A DNA stretch of 64,000 nt from positions 11,232,689-11,296,688 of the forward strand of contig JAJEKV010000041.1 in the NCBI GenBank assembly GCA_021234155.1, given 5' to 3'. Made by a program: the position numbers and the translations under genes. This document shows positions 43,326 through 55,340 of the stretch, piece by piece. Position 1 is the stretch's first letter, and every line of letters starts with the position of its first letter. This DNA comes from Isoetes taiwanensis. Taxonomy: Eukaryota; Streptophyta; Lycopodiopsida; Isoetales; Isoetaceae. A model generated the notes under the pieces. The model worked only from the letters and a program-made list of their open reading frames with translations, was not told where the DNA came from and did no database searches.

Positions 43326-46300
43326 ATTTACGAGTATATTAACCTAACCTGCCAATGACTGTTTAAACTTCATATTTTGCTACTCCAAAAGAAATAATGA
43401 ACACTCGAGTAGATATACAGGTTTTTAAAGCCTTCCATTAATATATGGTGAATTTCAAGTGAAAATATCTTGTACTACATTGTCCATGCCAAGAACCCCA
43501 TATTTTGTAGTCTGCAACCAACGGGTAACAATCAGAATCTTCCATCACATTTGCATAAATTGATGATGATTATGAAGCATTTAGCATAGAGAGAAAGAGG
43601 ATCTGCATTGGGACAGAATGAAGTGAAATGAAATGTTTATTATATGCCATGGAGATCAGTCAGCTCTATAAGGACAATTACATATATCTGTGAAAAGCAT
43701 TCTCTCACTCTCTAACACTTTCACTCTCTTCTACCATGTGCACTGGCCTATTACTATGGTCCTATAATATAGCTGCCATACCTTGGATCTCATAGTATGC
43801 CCAGACCTGTAACATCAGAATGCTCTTATGAAATAATTATAGCCAAATTGCATAATTTGCAGGTCCTCCTTAACCATTCCACCCTATGTCTTGATATTCA
43901 GCCTTGGTAGTTGATGTGGGAATATCTTAAACTGGCTCTTGTCGCTTAGCCTGTTAGTTGATGAGAGAATATTCTAAATTGTCCAGTAGCCGCCAGTGCT
44001 CTGCGTGCCAAGGCAACAGATCTAGTTGTACCCAAAAAGTGGTCGCAAAATTGCAATATGTTGGGATGTTCTTTTGGCGTTTACGTCTTGGGACTATATG
44101 GGACTTCTTTATATCATGTCTAATAAGTTAGTTAATACTTCTTGAAGAGTAATGGCGTGGGTTTTTATATATGATTGGAGCTGATAGTACAAGAACCTTA
44201 CTTTCTAGATAGTAGACCATCCAATATGACATCTTTGCTTTTTTAGGATCTCCACGACACGCTAAAAGCTAAAAACATGAGTTCCTTATGAATTCTACTT
44301 TGGACTTGTATGATAGATCCTGTGAGTGAATCCAAAACTTACATGTGATTGCTTGAACTCAATCGTGCAAAAAAATAAAATATCAACGAAGTAACCTCAG
44401 AAATTAGTAATGTAAGTCAGCAATTGCTCGATACATTGGATGGAAAAATGCAGGACTCGAGCTTAAAAATTGCCATTAGCATATTATAAAATCCAGTCTT
44501 TGTGATATTTCTAACCAGATTGTTTGATTTTAAAGCGGTGTTCATCCGACAAAAATGATGCACGATGTTAAGACTTCGCTTTAATGTGTTTGGAGATATT
44601 GGACATATATGAGAAGTGAGATAACACAGAGGTACTAGGTGGCGTGCATGTCATCAAAGTCTTACAATCTTTTCAATACACTTTTGAATGAATTTCTATT
44701 AGAAAGTAAAATAAGGAAGGAAGATGAACCTACTAATTGTAGTACATCGTTAGTCAGCAGATTGAAAGTGAGGACAAATCATGGACGAGAGTCACCATGG
44801 CAATGAAGATCTACCGAAGGAACTAGGAAAAATGGGAAAGCTTATAAGATGCCAAAATCAACATTTCACGTGAAACTAGAGAAACACAATCGTAGCATCA
44901 TCTTCCACGATGCTCGTGCCTCAAAACCCTAAGTTGAATTTAATGTGCACATACCGCCATGAAGGAATTCATCCACCATCGTCCCTTGAGACAACAAAAA
45001 CACAAGAAGAAGACCAACTTATACGGTCTTGGGGTGCGGTTTTACAGTAGTGAAATACGATTTCCAAACCCCTATTCCATAATGCCCGCAAGTCAATTCG
45101 AACCCAAGTTCATGTTGTATACATGTACTAATGCAATTAAAAATGTCAATAACCGCACTTATATTGAGCATCAATTGAATAAAGTGCATCCTTTGCCATT
45201 ATAGCAAAGAAATCACGTATCATGGGCCACCTATATGACCTAGTGCTAGAGCACGCCATAAAACCAAATGATTATGAAATATTTACGACCGACAAGACTT
45301 CAAAGTCTGCATTTTCGTCTATCTATAATGCTAGCCTTATAAAACCCTCTGCTGCAATTTCTAAATGGCATTGATGCGACCATTATTAAACTCAAAGAAT
45401 TCCACCACTAAATAGTTCTAGTTTTACGAAAAGTTTTTGGTTGAGACATACATTTCTACAGATTTTTTCTCTGGCGGTGTATTGGTCATGCATGGTAAGA
45501 GTCATGATAAAGATAACGCATTGGCTAGTACTTATTCTTCTTGCTTTATGTAATTGTGACTTGCATCTCATCACTTGCATCTCATCACTCTTACGCTCCC
45601 TCACCGCATCACACATATATAGCTACAAAAGATGTTTTAGTTAAAACGTGGCTTTTTGTGCCAGTAAAAACAAATGCATATATTCTAACAAATGATGAAA
45701 TGTCCAATGCTCACTTATTACATTGCCATCACTGCCACTGCACACGATGCATCATCAGTGGTATCATTTTTTTAAAGCGGAGCCATCATCATCTCCAAAG
45801 GCCTCGAACCTTTGCTTTTCTTAGCGGCATATTTTGACTCTTAAAGTACAATATCTTGCCACATGTGCAATACCCAAATCACCCATACTCCCCCACAGAA
45901 TCATATTGATATATCAAACTCATATATGGTGGCCATTTCATACTTTTTCAATAGTTAGACCATGGCTTGCCACACGCCAACCCAAAGAAACAAGCACACT
46001 TTGGAACACAAACGGGATACACTTTTGTTGATTTCAAGGCTTATAAATTGCCCAGAAGCAAATAACAGTTACTAGGGGCAGGAAAGTAAAACTAGACTAA
46101 GGAAATTGAGCAAATCAAAACCATGCCAATGCAAGGTCCTCCTCAAAATGAAAGGTATAAAAGGCCAAAGTAGCCCGAAAAATTACCGCAATTCTGATTT
46201 CATAAGCTCAAAGGTTTATGCTATGCAATTATTCCCGCATTTTACATCCAATAACTAGAGTTTTGGTTTATAAACTTGGACTATAGGCATCAGAGCTGCT

Positions 46301-46365
46301 TTGTATATTTGCAAACAGCAACTTAAAAGCACACAATTTCATGAACAAGGAAGGCATTCCAAATG
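43326..46365. other. Region without a recognised gene
   Basis: Non-coding, with short open frames only (the longest are about 98 codons at 45541-45837 and 81 codons at 44959-45204; neither has a domain). CAG/CTG becomes sparse from about 44.2 kb. Further exons of the mevalonate kinase gene would be expected on this side but none was found. Confidence 0.4.
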
Positions 46366-46489
46366 CTGTGTTGTCAATCCCAGAGGGTCTGCCATGGATA
46401 ATCTTCTCTCCCTCAAAAGCCCATTTGTTTATCAAGTCCAATCCCTCTTCATTCACCTTGCTCCAATCATGGGGATTGACTACAGACTG
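46366..46489 (-). pseudogene. MVK: Mevalonate kinase, single exon
   Basis: After a TTTTCAG acceptor the minus strand encodes [33 protein letters not shown]. This matches the conserved block of plant mevalonate kinase (typically [20 protein letters not shown]), including the Glu and the SGIDN segment of the GHMP-kinase active site. The enzyme phosphorylates mevalonate in cytosolic isoprenoid synthesis. In intact genes the sequence continues VSxYGNMI; here GACAACACAG is followed by CATTTGG, with no GT donor. No other MVK exon is recognisable within several kb on either side. It is either one exon of a gene with very large introns and an altered donor, or an orphan fragment. Confidence 0.75.
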
Positions 46490-47270
46490 CTGAAAATGCA
46501 ATTGAGATGCACTGGCCAACATCACTCCAGATAAGTTTTTTCGCTAGCTCACTTATGATATATCTTTTGGCTAGCTCGTTATCCTTCTATATATATGATT
46601 ATTAGGAAATTGAATTAGCTTTATCTACGTTCTGCCAAGCCCGCCGCCCTTCCGAGAATAGAGATACGGTGATGAGATCATTGAAAGCCCAGTGATGGTG
46701 ATAATTCGAAGCCCTTTGCCCTAATCCTCATATACACATAAAATACGTATTACAAAGTTTTTCTTTATACGAGATGCGAGGTCCTCTCCAATGATCCCAA
46801 AGCAAAAAAGGAAAAAGCTCTCCCATAATAGACATAGATTTAGACACGCATATGCTTGATGTTATTTAGACTATCTTTTAGACAAAATGACTTTCTTAAT
46901 ACGTTATCCAGAACATAAAGCCGCATGCATGAAATACTCATGGCATAGATAAGATGGCATAAGTGGGCTTAATTATCTATGTGGATAGATCTGATACTAC
47001 CTCGTGAGATTGTTAAGGAAATTGTCATGCATACATTTTATAATCCACTCAACCTTTCCAGTTTGGAAAATCATGAACTACATCCTAAAAACAATAATGG
47101 CAAAGATAAGATACATTCAAATTATGGACTTGATTAGCATGTTAGGCTTTTTGGGAAATCTTCTAGCTGAATGTTGTGGACAAAGCATGAGAAAGTTGTC
47201 CCTGCAAAAGGATAAGTTTAACTTAATCCATGTACCCGAAAAGAAACATAACATTAACAAGCCTAATTAC
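46490..47270. other. Spacer between MVK exon and ePHD exon
   Basis: No coding content is recognised on either strand; the plus-strand open frame at 47004-47390 overlaps the antisense of the ePHD exon and is a shadow. Confidence 0.4.
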
Positions 47271-48650
47271 CTCATCCCACTTGCATCTACCAATGTTGCG
47301 TGCACAAGGATAGTGAAATGTCTTGGTACAAATGCTTTTACCAAAGATCCTAATGCAAGCACCTTTCATACCACAAACATCACATTTTAGTCTTCTAAGG
47401 AAACTTCATCAGCTAGATTCCGGATGTTATCCCCACAAAGAAGATATTTGGTGCCCCCGCATGTAGTAGACAATTCATCACATATTTTATTTTGGATAAT
47501 GGGCAACCTTAAGCTTTCAAAATTGCATACCATTCGCACATAGCTCATGGACGAAGATAGGACCGGTTATCATCCTCCGACAGATAATGCCACATTGTAC
47601 TCCACCATAGGGCACATCAACTATATGCAAATGTAAATTTAAATTACACGCAGAGTACATATACATGTTACTAGCATAAATAGATGTGAAGTACCTCAAG
47701 ATCACCCGGATGTCTTGCAAAATCGCACATGGCATTTGCATCGAAAGGATAACTTGTTTATCCTCTCTAGTATTATCCGAAATGGAATGACTTTCTTCTT
47801 TATCCGTATCCCGAACGATGGCAATGGATGGAGCATCCGGAGCATGATTTAGACCACAAGTAACTATAATCGCATCTTTGCATTGCGGTTTCCTTCTTGA
47901 ACATCGGCGATTGTGCTCGAATTCTCAAGTTCTTTGTGAAAATCAGCACCGCCAACCCCTTGCAAGTTCTCATCCGCCTGAAATGTAGCAATGTCATGTG
48001 ATGGTCCCAATGGCATGGCCTTGGCCATTCTTGCCGGTGTTTTCAAAGACCGGTGCTTCATATGAGCAGCTCTTTTTCTCTTTGGTATGCAAGAAAAATT
48101 AATAGCTTGACAACTTTGAATCCCAAAGTCGCTCGGTGATATTCCAAAGGTGTGCGTGCTTTTGAGCTTGGTCGGAGAAGTGCTTTCAACCCGCATGAAA
48201 CAAAGGCGCGAAGGTTAGAATCATATAATTTTGAAAATGTGTACTTTGGTCGTGTAAAGTTACAAAGGTTCCCTTACGCATCGATTTAGCTAATCTACCT
48301 TTCTTCTTTGCATATCGCAAAAATAAATATCGAGAGCCGGGTTCGGTTGAGACAGTGCGGATCTCTAGAATTGCACCTTGATGACGCCTTCAAACGTAAT
48401 CTTGCGTGAGCTTGTGTTATTCTTCCTCCCTTTCAACCTTGGGGTAGCAGATCCATTCTCCATGTAGTGCCTTCCTTTCACGAGGCGGCAAGAAGGCTTT
48501 CCCTTGTTTTTGCAAATGTTTCACTAGGCTATCATCTTTAGCCTCGGCTTTCCACCAATCTTTCGATTGTTTGGCAAGCTCCTCTTTGCAACCTAAGGTC
48601 TTTGATGCAATACTTTTCGATGAATTTAGTTGGCCCCTCATCATTTTCAT
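47271..48650 (-). pseudogene. Extended PHD (ePHD) zinc-finger protein gene, fragmented
   Basis: Two halves of an ePHD finger lie on the minus strand. The first, at 47517-47600, reads CGIICRRMITGPIFVHELCA (Cys pair, then HE-x-CA). The second, at 47271-47390, reads LKCDVCGMKGACIRIFGKSI then CTKTFHYPCARNIGRCKWDE, ending at a GTAATTAG donor. The C-x2-C...GA.I.C...FHYPCA pattern is characteristic of the extended PHD of chromatin proteins (trithorax-like, BRPF and JmjC partners). Upstream coding-like stretches on the same strand are PTKLKSTHTFGISPSDFGIQ and ATFQADENLQGVGGADFHKE (47864-48196) and KTLGCKEELAKQSKDWWKAE, KALHGEWICYPKVEREEE (48417-48650). Which chromatin protein is unknown. Frame breaks lie in a CAG/CTG-poor block, so the gene could be functional. 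Confidence 0.6.
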
Positions 48651-48659
48651 ATTTCATTT

Positions 48660-49560
48660 CATACGAACGTAACCAAAATAAGGAGCTTGTATGATATATA
48701 ACTAGTCAATATTGTGACTAACCTATATTATTAGCATCGTGGAACATGCATATGGTACATATCAACCGAGATATGTCAAACTAATTAATGGTAAACTCAC
48801 CCTATAATAGACAAGTAGAGGAACGTAGTGCCACCACTCCTAATGCCATTCCACCGGGCATTCCACGGTAGTTGTTCTTTGGACGAGATCACTTTCGGTG
48901 CCACTAATAAAGCCTCCGAGCAACTCCTCACAAATTTGGGATCTGTTTCAATCAACCCCCCGCACCAAGCGTGACTTTATGGATGATAATGACCAACTTC
49001 GGTGTATTCGGAAGTTCTAAGCATATTGCACCCGCATAAGCAGCCCAAATCAATTCAAAATACCAAGGTCAGCAGATGTCGCATTTAAAAATCATATTGT
49101 ACTCTTCCGGATCTAATGCATTGCATCCGTAAAGGCTACTCACCGTCGTAATTATTTTGTAGCACACGGACCGAGCAAACGTAAATAGCCCAAGCGGCCG
49201 CCATTTGTTGACCCATGAACTAAAGATGTGCTTTAACAAGATATTTTTACCGGGAGAGCCCGGCGGTTATGTCAACCGGATGGGTTTGTTCCATAACCAC
49301 TATCTATATACATTAACAATCGACATCAAGAGACATTTCACAAAAACGTGGGGATCCAAACCAAATAGCCGGTTGTTCTCGTAAGTCGGTACCTTCCTAC
49401 CTTTGAAATACAAATGCAGCCTTTTGGGTTGGTCCACCGCCAAGACCTCCTCCTGGAACTTCATCTTGAAGCCCGTGGGCTACGTACGTAAATAAAGAAA
49501 TAAGGAATGCAAGATTGGAGCTTCCGCCTGTCTTCCCGTTAGCCGGTTCAAGCATCCCCG
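48660..49560 (-). other. Coding-like minus-strand segments, possible 5' part of the ePHD gene
   Basis: Translations in changing frames look like protein: VLAVDQPKRLHLYFKGRKVP and NRLFGLDPHVFVKCLLMSIV (49310-49460); NILLKHIFSSWVNKWRPLGL (about 49180-49250); CNALDPEEYNMIFKCDIC and PWYFELIWAAYAGAICLELP (49020-49125). No family is recognised, and the relation to the ePHD exons is inferred only from strand and proximity. Confidence 0.35.
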
Positions 49561-49689
49561 ACCCACAACGCGGTGACCAGAGAATTTACTGTGGAAGAAT
49601 AGGTTTGTAGCAACCACCAAAGATATCCTAGGGATATTCTAGCATATACCTAGGATATGCCAAAACCCAAATAAACAAGGGTTTGCCCC

Positions 49690-50880
49690 CCTAGGGGCAA
49701 CCCAAAAATTGGCTTCCATGTACACCGGGCTGGTATCTTGGGTTGTTGCCTAAAAATTCCCCTCGACTTCTCGAGGGGATTCTATCCCGCCTACAAAGTG
49801 TGCATGTATGGCTAAAGTTTTGCCCAACCGGATGTGTGGTGAGTTGGTATAGGCCTAGTAATGCCAAAATAAATGTGCACTTGAACGGGGTTCAAACCCG
49901 GCCCGGTGTATGTTTAGCTTTGGGAGTTGGTTACCGGGTTATAATGACCATGATCCCCGACGTGGTAGAACTTGTGCCTATACATGTCCTCCACTTTGTT
50001 CCGCCATAAGGCAGCAGGATAAGCTCCACAATAATTGTGAGTATACACCAAGAAAAATTGGCTTCCATGTACAATTGGTATACCGTTGTTGCCTAAAAAT
50101 TCGACTTCCCGAGTAGGGATTCTATCCTGCCTACAAAGTGTGCATGTATGGCTAAAGTTTTGCCCAACGGATGTGTGGTGAATTGGTATAGGCCTAGTAA
50201 TGCCAAAATAAATGTGCACTTGGTGGGGGTTCAAACCAGGCGGTGTATGTTTAGCTTTGGGAGTTGGTTCTTGGGTTATACGCCATGATCCCGGCGTGGT
50301 AGAACTTGTGCCTATACATGTCCTCCACTTTGTCTGCCATAAGGCAGCAGGATAAGCTCCACAATAATTGTGTGAGTATACACCAGTAAAAATTGGCTTC
50401 CATGTACACTGGGGCTGGTATACTGGTTGTTGCCTAAAAATTCCCCGACTTCCTGAGGCGGGATTCTATCCTGCCTACAAAGTGTGCATGTATGGCTAAA
50501 GTTTTGCCCAACGGATGTGTGGTGAGTTGGTATAGGCCTAGTAATGCCAAAATAAATGTGCACTTGGTCAGGGGTTCAAACATGGCCAGTGTATGTTTAG
50601 CTTTGGGAGTTGGTTACTGGGGTTATACGGCCATGATCCCCGACGTGGTAGAACTTGTGCCTATACATGTCCTCCACTTTGTCTGTCATATGGCAGCAGG
50701 ATAAGCTCCACAATAATTGTGTGAGTATGCACCAGTAAAAATTGGCTTCCATGTATACTGGGGCTGGTATACTGGTTGTTGCCTAAAAATTCCTCGACTT
50801 CCTGAGGCGGGATTCTATCCTGCCTACAAAGTGTGCATGTATGGCTAAAGTTTTGCCCAACAGATGTGTGGTGAGTTGGG
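49690..50880 (+). mobile_element. tRNA-like SINE array, plus block of type-A units
   Basis: Units of about 335-349 bp repeat head to tail; AAAATTGGCTTCCATGTA starts at about 49706, 50053, 50388 and 50737. Each unit has TTGCCCAACGGATGTGTGG, an A-box-like GGTGAGTTGGTATAGGCC, a B-box GGTTCAAAC, then CCCCGACGTGGTAGAACTTG and a CTGCCATAAGGCAGCAGG hairpin. Units at 49690-50330 differ from those at 50340-50880 almost only at CTG/CAG sites. The last unit switches to type-B sequence at about 50876. Confidence 0.8.
50521..50583 (+). promoter_or_regulatory. Internal Pol III A and B boxes of a SINE unit
   Basis: A-box-like GGTGAGTTGG is at 50521-50530 (one base shorter than the usual consensus) and B-box GGTTCAAACA at 50573-50582, about 50 bp apart as in tRNA genes. 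The equivalent unit at 55402-55464 has GGTTCAAACCC, a perfect fit to GGTTCRANYCC. No complete tRNA cloverleaf is claimed. Confidence 0.6.
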
Positions 50881-53690
50881 CACCATAGCTGTAAGACAGC
50901 AGTCAATCCATGGCCCATTAATTTTTTAGAGTCCATACTAGACTAATCTTGTACAGACTAGCTAGTTCATCCCACCGCCTTGCGGCAGCCAAAGTGGAGG
51001 ACACGTATAGGCTTTTAAGTTCTACCACGCCGGGGATCATCATCGTGATAACCCCAAGAACCAACTCCCAAAGATAAACATACATTGGCAAGGTTTGAAC
51101 CCATGACCAAATGCACATTTATTTTGGCATTACTAGGCCTATACCAACTCACCACACATCCTAATTTTTGGGCAAAACTTTTGCCTTACATGCACACTTT
51201 GTAGGTAGGATATAATCCCACCTTAGGAAGTTGGGCACCATAGTAAGACAAATGGGTCAATCCATGGGCCATTAATTTTTAGAGTCCATACTAGACTAAT
51301 CTTGTATGTACTAGCTAGTTTATCCCACCGCCTATGCGGCAGCCAAAGTGGAGGACACATATAGGCTTTTAAGTTCTACCACGGGGATCATCATCAGATA
51401 ACCCCAAGAACCAACTCCCAAAGATAAACATACATTGGCAAGGTTTGAACCCATGACCAAATGCACATTTATTTTGGCATTACTAGGCCTATACCAACTC
51501 ACCACACATCCGTTGGGCAAAACTTTTGCCTTACATGCACACTTTGTAGGTAGGATATAATCCCACCTTAGGAAGTTGGGCACCATAGTAAGAAGACATG
51601 GTCAATCCATGGGCCATTAATTTTTAGAGTCCATACTAGACTAATCTTGTCTGCATTAGCTAGTTTATCCCCGCCTTGCTAAGCACCCAAAGTGGAGGAC
51701 ACTTATAGGCTTTTAAGTTCTACCACGTCGGGGATCATCATCGTATAACCCCAGTAACCAACTCCCAAAGATAAACATACATTGGCAAGGTTTGAACCCA
51801 TGACCAAATGCACACTTATTTTGGCATTACTAGGCCTATACCAACTCACCACACATCCGTTGGGCAAAACTTTTGCCTTACATGCACACTTTGTAGGTAG
51901 AATATAATCCCACCTTAGGAAGTTGGGCACCATAGCTGTAAGACAGCGGTCAATCCATGGCCCATTAATTTTTTAGAGTCCATACTAGACTAATCTTGTA
52001 CAGACTAGCTAGTTTATCCCACCGCCTTGCGGCAGCCAAAGTGGAGGACACGTATAGGCTTTTAAGTTCTACCACGTCGGGGATCATCATCGTATAACCC
52101 CAGTAACCAACTCCCAAAGATAAACATACATTGGCAAGGTTTGAACCCATGACCAAATGCACATTTATTTTGGCATTACTAGGCCTATACCAACTCACCA
52201 CACATCCGTTGGGCAAAACTTTTGCCTTACATGCACACTTTGTAGGTAGGATATAATCCCACCTTAGGAAGTTGGGCACCATAGCTGTAAGACAGCGGTC
52301 AATCCATGGCCCATTAATTTTTTAGAGTCCATACTAGACTAATCTTGTATAGACTAGCTAGTTTATCCCACCGCCTTGCGGCAGCCAAAGTGGAGGACAC
52401 GTATAGGCTTTTAAGTTCTACCACGTCGGGGATCATCATCGTATAACCCCAGTAACCAACTCCCAAAGATAAATGTAATTGTCAAAACCAATACCATTTA
52501 GTTAGTTAGGCACTTGACAGTTAGGTTTTCCCGTTTTTATATACCTCTTCAGTCTTTCCTTTTCCTTCATCAGCGCATCTTCATCTCCACGCTTCTGGCT
52601 TTGATTTCCCACATCTGTTTGTCTCCTCTTCCCTCTATCCATATTGTGCTGCATATCTGGTTTTGACAATTGAATTTATCTTCGTTTAATGATAAGAAGA
52701 TAAACATACATTGGCAAGGTTTGAACCCATGACCAAATGCACACTTATTTTGGCATTACTAGGCCTATACCAACTCACCACACATCCGTTGGGCAAAACT
52801 TTTGCCTTACATGCACACTTTGTAGGTAGGATATAATCCCACCTTAGGAAGTTGGGCACCATAGCTGTAAGACAGCGGTCAATCCATGGCCCATTAATTT
52901 TTTAGAGTCCATGGCCCATTAATTTTTTAGAGTCCATACTAGACTAATCTTGTACAGACTAGCTAGTTTATCCCACCGCCTTGCGGCAGCCAAAGTGGGA
53001 GGACACATTATAGGCTTTTAAGTTCTACCATGTGGGGGATCATCATCATTATAGCCCGGTAACCAACTCCCAAAGATAAACATACATTGGCAAGGTTTGA
53101 ACCCATGACCAAATGCACATTTATTTTGGCATTACTAGGCCTATACCAACTCACCACACATCCGTTGGGCAAAACTTTTGCCTTACATGCACACTTTGTA
53201 GGTAGGATATAATCCCACCTTAGGAAGTTGGGCACCATAGCTGTAAGACAGCGGTCAATCCATGGCCCATTAATTTTTTAGAGTCCATACTAGACTAATC
53301 TTGTACAGACTAGCTAGTTTATCCCACCTTATGCGGGCCAAAGTGGAGGACACATTATAGGCTTTAAGTTTAAGACGTTGGGATCATCATCATTATAACC
53401 AAGTAATCAACTCCCAAAGATAAACATACATGGCAAGGTTTGAACCCATGACCAAATGCATATTTATTTTGGCATTACTAGGCCTATACCAACTCACCAC
53501 ACATCCGTTGGGCAAAACTTTTGCCTTACATGCACACTTTGTAGGTAGTATATAATCCCAACTTAGAAGTTGGGCACCATAGCCGTAAGACAAATGTGGT
53601 CAATCCATGGCCCATTAATTTTTTAGAGTCCATACTAGACTAATCTTGTACAGACTAGCTAGTTTATCCCACCGCCTTGCGGCAGCCAAA
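50876..53690 (-). mobile_element. tRNA-like SINE array, minus block of type-B units
   Basis: Eight head-to-tail units are inverted relative to the flanking blocks. GTTGGGCACCATAG marks unit boundaries at about 50875, 51230, 51575, 51922, 52271, 52851, 53227 and 53569: spacing about 345-355 bp, except 580 (a 223 bp insert) and 376 (a ~27 bp internal duplication of GGCCCATTAATTTTTTAG, 52895-52950). Read on the minus strand, each has A-box-like GGTGAGTTGGTATAGGCC and GGTTCAAACC. A recurring 66-105 codon frame (LPNGCVVSWYRPSNAK) is a by-product of the repeat, not a gene. Confidence 0.8.
52474..52696. mobile_element. 223 bp inverted-repeat insertion inside a SINE unit
   Basis: It interrupts the sequence present in all other units. 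AAGATAAA flanks it on both sides (52466-52473, 52697-52704), an 8 bp target duplication as in hAT elements. An inverted repeat, AAGATAAATGTAATTGTCAA and AACCA, pairs 52466-52490 with 52658-52682 at about 23 of 25 positions, so one arm overlaps the left target copy. The interior is pyrimidine-rich and has a TATA-like TTTTTATATACC (about 52533). It is non-coding. Confidence 0.7.
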
Positions 53691-55340
53691 GTTTTGCCCA
53701 ACGGATGTGTGGTGAGTTTGTATAGGCCTAGTAATGCCAAAATAAGTGTGCATTTGGTCATGGGTTCAAACCTTGCCAATGTATGTTTATCTTTGGGAGT
53801 TGGTTACTGGGGTTATACGATGATGATCCCCGACGTGGTAGAACTTAAAAGCCTATACATGTCCTCCACTTTTGGTCGCCGCAGTGGGATAAACTAGCTA
53901 GTCTGTACAAGATTAGTCTAGTATGGACTCTAAAAAATTAATGGGCCATGGATTGACCGCTGTCTTACAGCTATGGTGCCCAACTTCCTAAGGTGGGATT
54001 ATATCCTACCTACAAAGTGTGCATGTAAGGCAAAAAGTTTTGTCCAACGGATGTGTGGTGAGTTGGTATAGGCCTAGTAATGCCAAAATAAGTGTGCATT
54101 TGGTCATGGGTTCAAACCTTGCCAATGTATGTTTATCTTTGGGAGTTGGTTACTGGGGTTATACGATGATGATCCCCGACGTGGTAGAACTTAAAAGCCT
54201 ATACGTGTCCTCCACTTTGGCTGCCGCAAGGCGGTGGGATAAACTAGCTAGTCTGTACAAGATTAGTCTAGTATGGACTCTAAAAAATTAATGGGCCATG
54301 GATTGACCGCTGTCTTACAGCTATGGTGCCCAACTTCCTAAGGTGGGATTATATCCTACCTACAAAGTGTGCATGTAAGGCAAAAAGTTTTGCCCAACGG
54401 ATGTGTGGTGAGTTGGTATAGGCCTAGTAATGCCAAAATAAGTGTGCATTTGGTCATGCGTTCAAACCTTGCCAATGTATGTTTATCTTTGGGAGTTGGT
54501 TACCGGGTTATAATGATGATGATCCCCGACGTGGTAGAACTTAAAAGCCTATACGTGTCCTCCACTTTAGCCGCCGCGAATGTGGGATAAACTAGCTAGT
54601 CTGTACAAGATTAGTCTAGTATGGACTCTAAAAAATTAATGGGCCATGGATTGACCGTTGTCTTACAGCTATGGTGCCCAACTTCCTAAGGTGGGATTAT
54701 ATCCTACCTACGAAGTGTGCATGTAAGGCAAAAAGTTTTGCCCAATCCGATGTGTGTGGTGAGTTGGTATAGGCCTAGTAATGCCAAAATAAGTGTGCAT
54801 TTGGTCATGGGTTCAAACCTTGCCAATGTATGTTTATCTTTGGGAGTTAGTTACTGGGGTTATACGATGATGATCCCCGACGGGTAGAACTTAAAAGCCT
54901 ATACGTGTCCTCCACTTTGGCTGCCGAAGGCGTGTGGGATAAACTAGCTAACCTGCATAAGATTAGCTATGGTGCCCAACTTCCTAAGGTGGGATTATAT
55001 CCTACCTAATGGTGTGCATGTAAGGCAAAAAGTTTTGCCCAACGGATGTGTGGTGAGTTGGTATAGGCCTAGTAATGCCAAAAAATAAGTGTGCATTTGG
55101 TCATTGGTTCAAACCTTGCCAATGTATGTTTATCTTTGGGAGTTGGTTACCGGGTTATAATGATGATGATCCCCGACGTGGTAGAACTTAAAAGCCTATA
55201 ATGTCCCTCCACTTTGGTCTGCCGCGAAGGTGGGATAAACTAGCTAGTCTGTACAAGATTAGTCTAGTATGGACTCTAAAAAATTAATGGGCCATGGATT
55301 GACCGCTGTCTTACAGCTATGGTGCCCAACTTCCTAAGGT
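53690..55340 (+). mobile_element. tRNA-like SINE array, plus block of type-B units
   Basis: At 53690 the orientation flips: CGGCAGCCAAAG joins directly to TTTTGCCCAACGG. Units run head to tail with GTGCCCAACTTCCTAAGGTG at about 53976, 54328, 54676, 54976 and 55321. The unit before 54976 is shortened by about 50 bp. Units near 54500-54590 and 54735-55220 show many CAG/CTG-site changes. Confidence 0.8.

Noticed and set aside
50500-50600. A genuine tRNA gene within the array unit
   Set aside because: A and B boxes are present but the A box is one base short and I could not form acceptor and anticodon stems; a tRNA-derived SINE head is the better reading.
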